20,713 bases of DNA from NCBI GenBank assembly GCA_910584605.1, contig CAJUAW010000017.1, forward strand, positions 10,220-30,932. Reading direction: 5' to 3'. This document shows, piece after piece, positions 7,589 to 14,776 of the stretch. This DNA is from an uncultured Oscillospiraceae bacterium. GTDB taxonomy: Bacteria; Bacillota_A; Clostridia; Oscillospirales; Oscillospiraceae. The notes below the pieces were generated by a model. The model saw only the letters and a list, made by a program, of their open reading frames with translations. It was not told where the DNA came from and made no database searches. A program made the position numbers and the translations under genes. Positions within the stretch are counted from its first letter, which is position 1. The number at the start of each line of letters is the position of its first letter.

Positions 7589-8127
7589 TCGCTTACAAGG
7601 GATTTCATCCGGGCCTGATTTGCTTGGGATATCAGTATGTGATGGGTCTGAACACAACGTCAGAGGCTAACTGCGCCCATAATGGTTTCCACTGTGCTGA
7701 GAACCCTTTGGATTGCTTGTCCTATTACAGCGATATGGAGCACTCGGAATACTTCCTGGTACAGCCGGGCGGCGACATCGACGAGGACGAGAACGACTCC
7801 AAAATTGCCTGTACGGAGCTAACCATCATCAAAAAGCTGGAGCGGGAGCAGTTTTTTCTCCACGCCTTGGCCTATATGGTAGATCACCCGGATCGCAAGT
7901 GGAACAAGAATGTCTGCCATGACCAGGGCAAAGCTGGGAAGGGCTATGCAGTTGTCAGAGGTGCCGACCCTGTTGCCTCTGGTGAAAAAAACGACATTTT
8001 GGCCTTTGCAAAAGAAGCTCCAGACAGCGGAAAAATCATTCAGATTGCTCTGGTTCGCGTGGATGGAAGAAAAATCAAAGTCAATACGTGGTATGACATC
8101 AATTTGAAGGAAAGGATGGTGGGCTAA
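7585..8127 (+). CDS. DUF7666-like protein
   Basis: 180 residues, starting at an ATG that overlaps the stop of the PcfK-like gene (ATGA), with GGAGG ten bases upstream. The first half has a pattern I associate with DUF7666-type phage and element proteins: YKGFHPGLICLGYQY, then a C...GFHCAENPLDCLSYYS stretch, and DSKIACTELTIIKKLE. The second half (about 95-180) is less familiar and ends in a strand-rich region (IIQIALVRVDGRKIKVNTWY). It is soluble with no signal peptide. Its place between PcfK-like and PcfJ-like genes, coupled to both, suggests it acts with them, but no function is known to me. Confidence 0.65.
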   Translation: MIAYKGFHPGLICLGYQYVMGLNTTSEANCAHNGFHCAENPLDCLSYYSDMEHSEYFLVQPGGDIDEDENDSKIACTELTIIKKLEREQFFLHALAYMVDHPDRKWNKNVCHDQGKAGKGYAVVRGADPVASGEKNDILAFAKEAPDSGKIIQIALVRVDGRKIKVNTWYDINLKERMVG

Positions 8128-8129
8128 CA

Positions 8130-10319
8130 ATGGAAAAGTGCGAACTGCTCGCAATGCGAAAATTGTACGCCACCTCCAGGATGATTTCGGTTGCTAAACA
8201 AGATACTCCGAAAAAGGTGAAGTTCAATACATACTGGGGACCTAGAGAGGAGATACGACAAAAGTATTGGCTTTATATGCGCAGTTGCATTGAGAACGGG
8301 ATTTTGAAGGTCTCGCTTTTTTATCCTGACAATTTGCGTGTCAACGGCCGCCAGCCGTCCTATGAGGTCTACATTGATCGCAATGCTGGTCGCTTCATCA
8401 CCTATGACCGCATCAATAATAAGTGGTCGAAAGCAAAGGTGGATCGTCTGGAGTGGCCGCGAATGCCTCATACGTTCGACGTGTGGGTATCTAATGCGGA
8501 TTCTAAAATGGTGGCGTCTTACCTCAATTCTATTGATGAAAAGGGGTATAAAGCAATCCTATCTTATCAGAAAAAGCTACGGGAGGAAGCCCGGATACGC
8601 CAGTACCAGAAAGAAACTAACGCCTGGGATGCGGATATGGCGCTGACCCCGGCATTGCCCAAGGACTGGGACCGCTGGGTAAGTAAAGTTGGCATTCCGC
8701 AGAATTACATTTTCTATGAGTACCGGAGTGGAGGGGCCAGAACCGGCTACTGTACCTACTGCGAAAAGGATGTACCGATTAAGGGAAAACCCCTCCACAA
8801 CAAGACGGGCCGCTGCCCCTGCTGCCGGCATGAAATCACCTATAAAGCGATTGGCAAACTGGGCTGGCGAACGGACACTGAAGAAGTTTGTATCTATTTG
8901 ATTCAGCCCCGGCCGGACGGTTTTGTTGTCCGTGAGTTTTGGGCCGGGAAGCGATACCTGAAGGAAAATCTCAAAACTCCAAAGATATACTGCGTAGAGC
9001 ATTGGCGCACAATCTATAACACCGACCTGGTTCGCCGTTTCTACTACTGGGGAACCTACAAGCAGTTTTCTACGCGATGGATTGCAGGCAGTCCCTCATA
9101 TTCTCCGATGGGGGCCAACTGTATTTACAACACTCATGGAGACAAGCCAGGGCGAGTCTATGGGAAGACGCTGCCCCACTTGAACCCCATCTTAAAGCAC
9201 ACTGGATTGCTGGAATGGATCTATGGACATCACATGATCGCCAATCCGGACAGCTATTTTAAGGTACGCAAGCAAATTCCACAGCTTGAACAGATGTGGA
9301 AAGCCGAATTGTTTCGGTTGGCCGATGAATGTGAGTGTAATTCTGACTGTATGTACGACCTCATGAAAGCGCCGCAGTCAACCTCTCTCTCAAAAGCATT
9401 GGGACTTGACAAACAGAGATTGGAGCGCCTGCGCCGCAGCAATGGGGGCACTGATCTTCTGTACTGGCTACAGATAGAAAAGCAAGGTGGCAAGCCGATT
9501 CCTGATGAAGTGCTCAACTGGTTCTGCAAGCAGGATATCAGCAGAGACTGCTTGGATTTTATCTGGGACAAAATGACCGCCGTTCAGATCTACAACTACC
9601 TGCGCCGTCAGGTGGAGGAGAGTCAGGAGCCGATCCAACAGGTGCTGACTACATGGCGGGACTATCTCTCCATGGCGGAGCGACTGGGAATCGACACCAG
9701 CGATGAGATCATCTACCGGGTCAAGCTGCTCCGTCAGCGTCATGACGAACTGGTACTGCGCTGCAAGCAGATGGACAAGAAGAAACAGGCAGCCGAAGTC
9801 TTGAAGCATTTCCCCAAGGTAGACCGTATCTGTCAAGCAATCAAGGCCAAGTATGAGTACGCCAACGAAGAATATATCGTGGTCGCACCTAACGGAGTGC
9901 TGGATATTATCGTAGAGGGCGACATACTTTGCCACTGTCTCCGCGGGGCCGACCGCTATTGGGATCGGATTCAGACCCATGAGTCGTACATCCTCTTTTT
10001 GCGGCGGGCATCTAACCCTGATATGCCCTACTACACGCTGGAGATTGAGCCGGATGGGACAATTCGCCAGAAGCGCACCAAATTTGACCGACAGGAACCT
10101 GACATTGAGGATGCGAAGAAGTTTCTTGTTGAGTGGCAGCGTGTTGTTGCGAAACGACTGAACAAGGATGACCGGAAAAAGGCGGCGGCCAGCCGTGTGC
10201 TCCGGGAACAGGAATTTGACCAGATGCGCCGAGATAATGTCATCATCTATACCGGCGATTTGGCCGGTCAGCGTTTGGTCGATGTACTGACCGCTGACCT
10301 GATGGAAACCGCAGCATAG
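8130..10319 (+). CDS. PcfJ-like protein
   Basis: 729 residues starting three bases after the previous stop; the likely ribosome site is the weak GGTGGG at 8118-8123, so translation is probably coupled. A zinc ribbon lies at C208/C211 and C229/C232. The middle is helical and charged. The C-terminal PcfJ-like core runs from about 564 to 680: EEYIVVAP, then VEGDILCHCLRGADRYWDRI around C601-H602-C603, then YILFLRRA, a DMPYYTLEIEPDG strand pair, and QKRTKFDRQ. Those are the family marks (central Cys/His motif followed by a TLE strand and a Q-R turn). PcfJ-like proteins are common on conjugative elements and phages of Gram-positive bacteria; their reaction is not established to my knowledge. The gene ends just before another intercistronic hairpin. 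Confidence 0.82.
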   Translation: MEKCELLAMRKLYATSRMISVAKQDTPKKVKFNTYWGPREEIRQKYWLYMRSCIENGILKVSLFYPDNLRVNGRQPSYEVYIDRNAGRFITYDRINNKWSKAKVDRLEWPRMPHTFDVWVSNADSKMVASYLNSIDEKGYKAILSYQKKLREEARIRQYQKETNAWDADMALTPALPKDWDRWVSKVGIPQNYIFYEYRSGGARTGYCTYCEKDVPIKGKPLHNKTGRCPCCRHEITYKAIGKLGWRTDTEEVCIYLIQPRPDGFVVREFWAGKRYLKENLKTPKIYCVEHWRTIYNTDLVRRFYYWGTYKQFSTRWIAGSPSYSPMGANCIYNTHGDKPGRVYGKTLPHLNPILKHTGLLEWIYGHHMIANPDSYFKVRKQIPQLEQMWKAELFRLADECECNSDCMYDLMKAPQSTSLSKALGLDKQRLERLRRSNGGTDLLYWLQIEKQGGKPIPDEVLNWFCKQDISRDCLDFIWDKMTAVQIYNYLRRQVEESQEPIQQVLTTWRDYLSMAERLGIDTSDEIIYRVKLLRQRHDELVLRCKQMDKKKQAAEVLKHFPKVDRICQAIKAKYEYANEEYIVVAPNGVLDIIVEGDILCHCLRGADRYWDRIQTHESYILFLRRASNPDMPYYTLEIEPDGTIRQKRTKFDRQEPDIEDAKKFLVEWQRVVAKRLNKDDRKKAAASRVLREQEFDQMRRDNVIIYTGDLAGQRLVDVLTADLMETAA

Positions 10320-10330
10320 ACAAAACGGAG

Positions 10331-10358
10331 CTGGTGTACCCTTCACAGGGTACGCCAG
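10331..10358. promoter_or_regulatory. Intercistronic hairpin, 11 bp
   Basis: CTGGTGTACCC (10331-10341) pairs with GGGTACGCCAG (10348-10358) with one G-U pair and the loop TTCACA. It sits 11 bases after the PcfJ-like stop and 12 bases before the next ribosome binding site. No T-run follows, so it is not a normal terminator. A mild attenuator, mRNA end-protector or processing site is possible. Confidence 0.7.
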
Positions 10359-10385
10359 TGCCGTAATAAGAAAGGACTGTGTGAA

Positions 10386-10745
10386 ATGATTTTAACAATT
10401 ACCCAGCGCAATTCTTTAGTGCAGGAGCATCTCTGGTGCATCGACAGCGTGATCAAACAGAACTACTCCTTAATTCAGGCGGCCCACCTGGACAGGGACG
10501 ATGTGTACCAGTCCCTCGCTGTGCGCTTGATCCGGGCCGTGGAGCTGTACGATCCCAACAACGAGGCCGGAAAGACCTTGAAGAACTACATCTTTATGAG
10601 CCTGCGCTATGCGCTGCGTACCTGCGGTGGTTCTCAGGCGCGGTACAGATTCCGGGAGGCCCCCTATTTCCTCCCGAACGCGGTGGTGTCTGTGGAAGCG
10701 TTGGAAGAAGCCGATCTGTATTGGGAAATGCGGATTGCGGCTTAA
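10386..10745 (+). CDS. Sigma-70 region-2-like small protein
   Basis: 119 residues with AAAGGA nine bases before the ATG. The centre (about 25-80) resembles sigma-70 region 2: LDRDDVYQSLAVRLIRAVELYDP matches the usual DLxQxGxxGLxxAxxxFDP helix, followed by LKNYIFMSLRYALR in place of the FxTYAxxxIRxAI helix. No region 4 follows; the last 40 residues are short and acidic. It may be a stand-alone region-2 protein that modulates host RNA polymerase, or a helical protein with only superficial similarity. It is followed after 20 bases by the next small gene in the same operon. Confidence 0.6.
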   Translation: MILTITQRNSLVQEHLWCIDSVIKQNYSLIQAAHLDRDDVYQSLAVRLIRAVELYDPNNEAGKTLKNYIFMSLRYALRTCGGSQARYRFREAPYFLPNAVVSVEALEEADLYWEMRIAA

Positions 10746-10765
10746 ATCAGAAGGAGGCTACGCAA

Positions 10766-10960
10766 ATGAAGCAGCTTGGCAATTTGGCGATTGTCTGCGC
10801 TCAGCGGCGCTCCATCCTGTTTATGGTGGAGAGCGGTGAAGTGCGGGTCACCATCCGCAAGGCCCCGGGAAGCCCCAGCTACTACCTGCGCTGGGATGAT
10901 GATAAGAAGATCTCGGAAGTTATCCACGAATTGAACTTTGGGAAATACAAGAATTATTGA
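10766..10960 (+). CDS. Small hypothetical protein, 64 aa
   Basis: This begins eight bases after AAGGAGG (10751-10757) and ends 12 bases before ligA. The product (starts MKQLGNLAIVCAQRR) alternates hydrophobic and charged residues in a way that suggests a small beta-rich fold: ILFMVESGEVRVTIRK, then SYYLRWDDDKK, then a short helix. No known motif. The strong ribosome binding site and dense operon position argue that it is real. Confidence 0.65.
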   Translation: MKQLGNLAIVCAQRRSILFMVESGEVRVTIRKAPGSPSYYLRWDDDKKISEVIHELNFGKYKNY

Positions 10961-10972
10961 GGAGGCAGCATT

Positions 10973-12961
10973 ATGGAGCAATCGAAAATTGCGCAGCAGC
11001 AGGAGCTGAACACTCTGCTCAATCAGTACCGGCATGAGTATTATAACCTGAACGCGCCCACCGTGAGCGACGAGGTATATGACCGGCTCTTTGATAAGCT
11101 GAGGGAGCTGGAGCAGGCTACCGGGGTGCAGATGGCAAACTCGCCCACCCAGACGGTAGGCTGGCCGGCGGTCAGCAAGCTGGAGAAGACCATCCACATC
11201 GTTCCCCTGCTCTCATTGGACAAAACGAAAAGCAGCTCGGAATTGGTGTCGTTTATGGGCAGCCAGCTGATTATGCTGATGCTGAAGCTGGACGGCCTGA
11301 CGGTCAAACTGACCTATGAGAGCGGTGTTCTGGTGGAGGCGGCTACTCGGGGCGATGGCAACGAGGGCGAAATCATTACCCACAATGCCTGCGGCATCAC
11401 GGGTATTCCTACGCAGATCCCCTATAAAAGCCGTCTGGTGGTCACAGGCGAGGCATTCATTCGCCCCAGTGATTTTGAGGCGCTGAAAGCGTCCCTGCTG
11501 GACAGCACAGGCAAGCCGTATAAAAACGGGCGCAATCTGGCCGCTGGTTCCGTCCGGCTGCTGGATGCCGCCGACTGTAGGGAGCGCCGTGTCACGTTTA
11601 TGCCCTTCAATGTGCTGGAGGGCTTCCCGGGGAAGGAGCGCAAATCGGACAAGCTGTACTATCTGCCGGCGCTTGGGTTCAATCTCTGCAAGTTTATGGT
11701 CGCCAACCGGCCGCTGAAGCAGGAAGAGATTGACGATGGCATTCAACTGTTGCGGAAGTACGCCGAGGACAATGACATTCCGATTGATGGGGTCGTGATG
11801 ACCTATAACGACATCGCCTACTCCAAGACCTGCGGGCGCACCGGCCACCATTACAAGGACGGCCTTGCGTTCAAATTTGAGGATGACCTGTTTGAAACCA
11901 GGCTCCAGTGTATTGAATGGACGCCCAGCCGCACGGGGGAGATTGCCCCGGTAGCGGTCTTTGAGCCGGTGGAGATCGACGGCTGTACCGTTTCCCGGGC
12001 CAGCCTGCATAACCTCTCCTTTATTGAGGGCCTGGAGCTGATGCCAGGGAACCGGGTGCTGGTGTCCAAGCGGAACATGATTATCCCCCATGTGGAGGAA
12101 AATCTGGACCGGGGCGGCTTCTGTATGGAACAGGCCATTCCCGATCAATGTCCCTGCTGCGGCCAGGCCACCCGTATCCATGAGAACAACGGCACCAAGA
12201 CGCTGTTCTGCGACAATCCTGCCTGTGAGACCCGCCGCCTGCGGAAGTTTTCCCACTTCGCCGGTCAGAAGGCAATGGACATTGAAGGGCTGTCTGACGC
12301 GACGCTGGAGCGGTTGGTTGGCAGGGGCTGGATTCACAGTCCGATGGACATTTACCGCTTGAATGAGCATCAGGCGGACATTGTGCAGATGGAGGGCTTC
12401 GGAGAGAAGTCCTGGCAGCGTTTGCGGGAAGCCATCCAGCGCAGCCGGGAGACTACCTTTGAGCGGTATCTGATTGCCATGGACATCCCCATGATCGGGA
12501 ACACCGCCAGCCGCACGTTGGCCCAGCAGTTCCACAGCAGCCTGGAGGAATTTGAGGAAGCTGTTTGCAGCAGCTTTGACTTTACGCAGCTGCCGGATTT
12601 CGGAGAGGTTCTTCATAAAAATATCTATCAGTGGTTCCAGGAGGAGCAAAACTGGGATATTTGGCTGGACCTGCGGGAGCTGGTACATATTGTGCCGCCC
12701 GCCGCCCCGGAAACCGCTGCGGTGAAAGACAATCCCTTTGTAGGCAAGACCGTTGTGGTCACTGGCAAGGTGGAGCCTTACACCCGGGGAGAAATCAACG
12801 CGAAGATCGAAGCTCTGGGCGCTCATGCGGGCAGTTCGGTGAGCAGCAAGACTCACTATCTGGTCTGCGGAGAGAACGCCGGGAGCAAGCTGGAGAAGGC
12901 CCGTTCCCTCGGTGTGACTGTGCTGACGCCGGCGCAGTTCTTCGAGATGGCCGGGGTATAG
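10973..12961 (+). CDS. ligA: NAD-dependent DNA ligase
   Basis: Full-length bacterial ligase of 662 residues that seals nicks using NAD+. In order: domain Ia for NAD binding (RHEYYNLNAPTVSDEVYD, with the SDEVYD residues kept), the adenylation core with K105 in KLDG (105-108) and the ATRGDGNEGE motif, an OB domain, a four-Cys zinc finger (C393, C396, C413, C418), helix-hairpin-helix repeats (MEGFGEKSW, then IGNTASRTLA), and a BRCT domain (about 587-662, VGKTVVVTGKVEPYTRGE). GGAGG is seven bases before the ATG. All catalytic motifs are present, so it should be active. Carriage of a second LigA by an element fits a replication or recombination role independent of the host enzyme. A hairpin follows 14 bases after the stop. 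Confidence 0.95.
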   Translation: MEQSKIAQQQELNTLLNQYRHEYYNLNAPTVSDEVYDRLFDKLRELEQATGVQMANSPTQTVGWPAVSKLEKTIHIVPLLSLDKTKSSSELVSFMGSQLIMLMLKLDGLTVKLTYESGVLVEAATRGDGNEGEIITHNACGITGIPTQIPYKSRLVVTGEAFIRPSDFEALKASLLDSTGKPYKNGRNLAAGSVRLLDAADCRERRVTFMPFNVLEGFPGKERKSDKLYYLPALGFNLCKFMVANRPLKQEEIDDGIQLLRKYAEDNDIPIDGVVMTYNDIAYSKTCGRTGHHYKDGLAFKFEDDLFETRLQCIEWTPSRTGEIAPVAVFEPVEIDGCTVSRASLHNLSFIEGLELMPGNRVLVSKRNMIIPHVEENLDRGGFCMEQAIPDQCPCCGQATRIHENNGTKTLFCDNPACETRRLRKFSHFAGQKAMDIEGLSDATLERLVGRGWIHSPMDIYRLNEHQADIVQMEGFGEKSWQRLREAIQRSRETTFERYLIAMDIPMIGNTASRTLAQQFHSSLEEFEEAVCSSFDFTQLPDFGEVLHKNIYQWFQEEQNWDIWLDLRELVHIVPPAAPETAAVKDNPFVGKTVVVTGKVEPYTRGEINAKIEALGAHAGSSVSSKTHYLVCGENAGSKLEKARSLGVTVLTPAQFFEMAGV

Positions 12962-12975
12962 GTGAGTATGGAGCA

Positions 12976-12999
12976 GGAGGGAACAGTGCGTTTCCCTCC
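12976..12999. promoter_or_regulatory. Intercistronic hairpin, 8 bp
   Basis: GGAGGGAA (12976-12983) pairs with TTCCCTCC (12992-12999) around an 8-base loop. It lies between ligA and the LPD11-like gene. There is no T-run next to it (CGCTCTCTCAAAATATTTC follows), so it is a poor terminator. It also hides a GGAGG sequence in its left arm. Confidence 0.55.
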
Positions 13000-13035
13000 C
13001 GCTCTCTCAAAATATTTCTATCAGATGGAGGTGTG

Positions 13036-13341
13036 ATGACCATAAACCAGTATGAACAATATATCCAGGAACAGGGCTGGGATGACCGATTCCGGTATAT
13101 GTTGCTGGATCGGATGCGTATGGACTGCGGTTATTTTCTCGGATATGGGTATGGATGTGAAAAGTTTCTGTGGGCCGGAAATGTGGCAGGCCAGATTGGA
13201 TACATGAAGGCCCTGTGGAACAGTTTTCCGGAGGATGGAAAGCCTGAATGGCTGACTATGGAGCAGATTTTGAACTACGAGAAGCAAATGCTCGCTCTGC
13301 TGGCAGCAAAAAGCAGAGACGAGGACCAAACAATGAATTAG
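13036..13341 (+). CDS. LPD11-like small protein
   Basis: 101 residues. The pattern RFRYMLLDRMRMDCGYFL, then KFLWAGNVAGQIGYMKALW, then GKPEWLTMEQILNYEKQM matches the large-polyvalent-protein-associated domain LPD11 as I know it: a short helical domain often found fused to large phage or conjugative-element proteins, here free-standing. The start is preceded by GGAGGTGTG, with short spacing (4-5 bases); a GTG one codon earlier is possible. The stop overlaps the ribosome site of the next gene by one base. No catalytic motif is visible, and the function is unknown. Confidence 0.65.
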   Translation: MTINQYEQYIQEQGWDDRFRYMLLDRMRMDCGYFLGYGYGCEKFLWAGNVAGQIGYMKALWNSFPEDGKPEWLTMEQILNYEKQMLALLAAKSRDEDQTMN

Positions 13342-13355
13342 AAAGGATACTTGAA

Positions 13356-14762
13356 ATGGATTCTTTGACAGCTGCTTTTTATGACGTGATGTACCAGTAC
13401 CGCCTCCCCTTCAGCCCGGAGGGTGTGGCCGCCAATCTGGCTGCCTGGCGGGAGAACAAGACTCCCCTGGTAGAGCTGCTGCGCCGGCATCCCAACTGGA
13501 ATGAGCAGGAGCTGGCTATCGTCTTTGATTTCTCCGAAAGCCGGGAGATCGACCACAATTCCGTGGACGAGAACAAGTTTGAGATGATGATGCTTGCCAA
13601 CGATGCAGGCTTGGGAGACAGCGAATTATCGGATTTCCAGGCTGCGCTGAATGCAGCCACAGCGGATTATGCCACAGTTCCCGACGCGGGCCGGCTGGAT
13701 ACCATCCGGACGCGAGGCCATATCAAGTGCGCCGAGGGTCAAAAGGCCAGCCGGATCATCAACCGGCTCTGCTGTAAGTTCGGCCTGGATCAGTACCAGG
13801 TAGAGCGGATACAGGGTGAGCATGGAGACAATCCCACCACGGTGATGGTCAAACCCTACAATGCGATTTTCGCCCGGCTGGCGGACTCCTTGAATCCGGT
13901 CCAGATTCCCAAGACTGGAATTTTGTCTGTCCATCCCTGCGATTTTTTGGAGATGTCCAGCCAGAAAAATTCCTGGCAATCCTGCCATCGTCTGAATGGC
14001 GGCGGCTACCGTGCCGGGTGCCAGTCCTATATGTGCGATGGTGTCAGCATGATCTTTTTCACCGTGGATGATGACATCAAAGCAGATTTCTACCATGCTC
14101 CCCGTCTGACAAGGCAAATTTTCTGCTATAAAGATGGGCTTCTCCTTCAGTCCAGACTTTATCCACACAATGAGGATAATGTTCGGAAGCTGTACCGCAA
14201 CCTCGTACAAGGTGCGGTCGCTCGGTGTCTTGGCGCTCCCAATTTATGGAGCGTGAAGAGTAAGCAGGAGGAAACCAGGGCACTTTTGGAGACTGCAAAG
14301 CATTCTTTGCATTATCCAGATTACGAATACAGCTATGGCGTGGTTTCACTTTTGAATGGAACAACACCAGAGCAAAAGATTGTAATTGGCAGCCGGTCGC
14401 TATGTACCTGCTGCGGGCAGCCGCATGACTATTCCAACTCCTTGAAATGTAGTTCCTGCAAGTCTGTTGTCGTCTGCAAGGAGTGTGGGCGTGTTGTTCC
14501 GACTGACGAGGCCCACTACATGGAAGACGCCTTTTTCTGCCGGAACTGCGTAACGCGATGTGAGATGTGCGGCTCCTGGATACGAGGCGCTGAGATACAT
14601 CAGGCTATCAACAGGAGCGGGCGCATTGTCCGTCTGTGCGAACACTGTCACACATCTGCAACAGGAACCTGCGGCCTGTGCAGCAGCCGGGAAATCTGCC
14701 AGATCATTAACGCCGGGCGCTTTTGCCCGCATGTGGAATACGCCGTGGCAGCCGCCGCGTGA
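13356..14762 (+). CDS. Multi-CxxC zinc protein with a PcfJ-like core motif, unknown
   Basis: 468 residues from the ATG eight bases after GAAAGGA; an upstream in-frame start at 13248 would run through the previous gene and lacks a ribosome site. The N-terminal half is helical. The middle has a distinctive motif NSWQSCHRLNGGGYRAG (C210, H211) then SYMCDGVSMIFFTVD, LTRQIFCYKDG and LLLQSRLYPHNED. The C-terminus (350-452) has seven CxxC pairs with interspersed His and Asp, starting CTCC and including CKEC, CRNC, CEMC, CEHC and CGLC, resembling tandem LIM or treble-clef zinc fingers. Probably a nucleic-acid or protein-binding factor; I do not recognise the family. It is followed 14 bases later by the peptidase gene. 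Confidence 0.8.
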   Translation: MDSLTAAFYDVMYQYRLPFSPEGVAANLAAWRENKTPLVELLRRHPNWNEQELAIVFDFSESREIDHNSVDENKFEMMMLANDAGLGDSELSDFQAALNAATADYATVPDAGRLDTIRTRGHIKCAEGQKASRIINRLCCKFGLDQYQVERIQGEHGDNPTTVMVKPYNAIFARLADSLNPVQIPKTGILSVHPCDFLEMSSQKNSWQSCHRLNGGGYRAGCQSYMCDGVSMIFFTVDDDIKADFYHAPRLTRQIFCYKDGLLLQSRLYPHNEDNVRKLYRNLVQGAVARCLGAPNLWSVKSKQEETRALLETAKHSLHYPDYEYSYGVVSLLNGTTPEQKIVIGSRSLCTCCGQPHDYSNSLKCSSCKSVVVCKECGRVVPTDEAHYMEDAFFCRNCVTRCEMCGSWIRGAEIHQAINRSGRIVRLCEHCHTSATGTCGLCSSREICQIINAGRFCPHVEYAVAAAA

Positions 14763-14776
14763 TAGGAGGTACAAAA

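Noticed and set aside
6629..7657. A 342-codon minus-strand open frame opposite the PcfK-like gene
   Set aside because: Plus-strand coding evidence (ribosome site, PcfK pattern, overlapping downstream ATG) is much stronger; the antisense product looks like a reading-frame shadow.
10386..10745. A complete sigma factor
   Set aside because: Only region-2-like helices are seen; no region 4 helix-turn-helix is present in this frame or in the next gene.
11213..12856. A 547-codon open frame on the minus strand opposite ligA
   Set aside because: It lies fully within a well-conserved ligase gene, has no ribosome binding site that stands out, and its product is not recognisable. GC-rich genes often leave such open antisense frames.
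13248..13355. Upstream in-frame start for the zinc protein
   Set aside because: It would overlap most of the end of the LPD11-like gene and has no ribosome site, while 13356 has GAAAGGA at good spacing.
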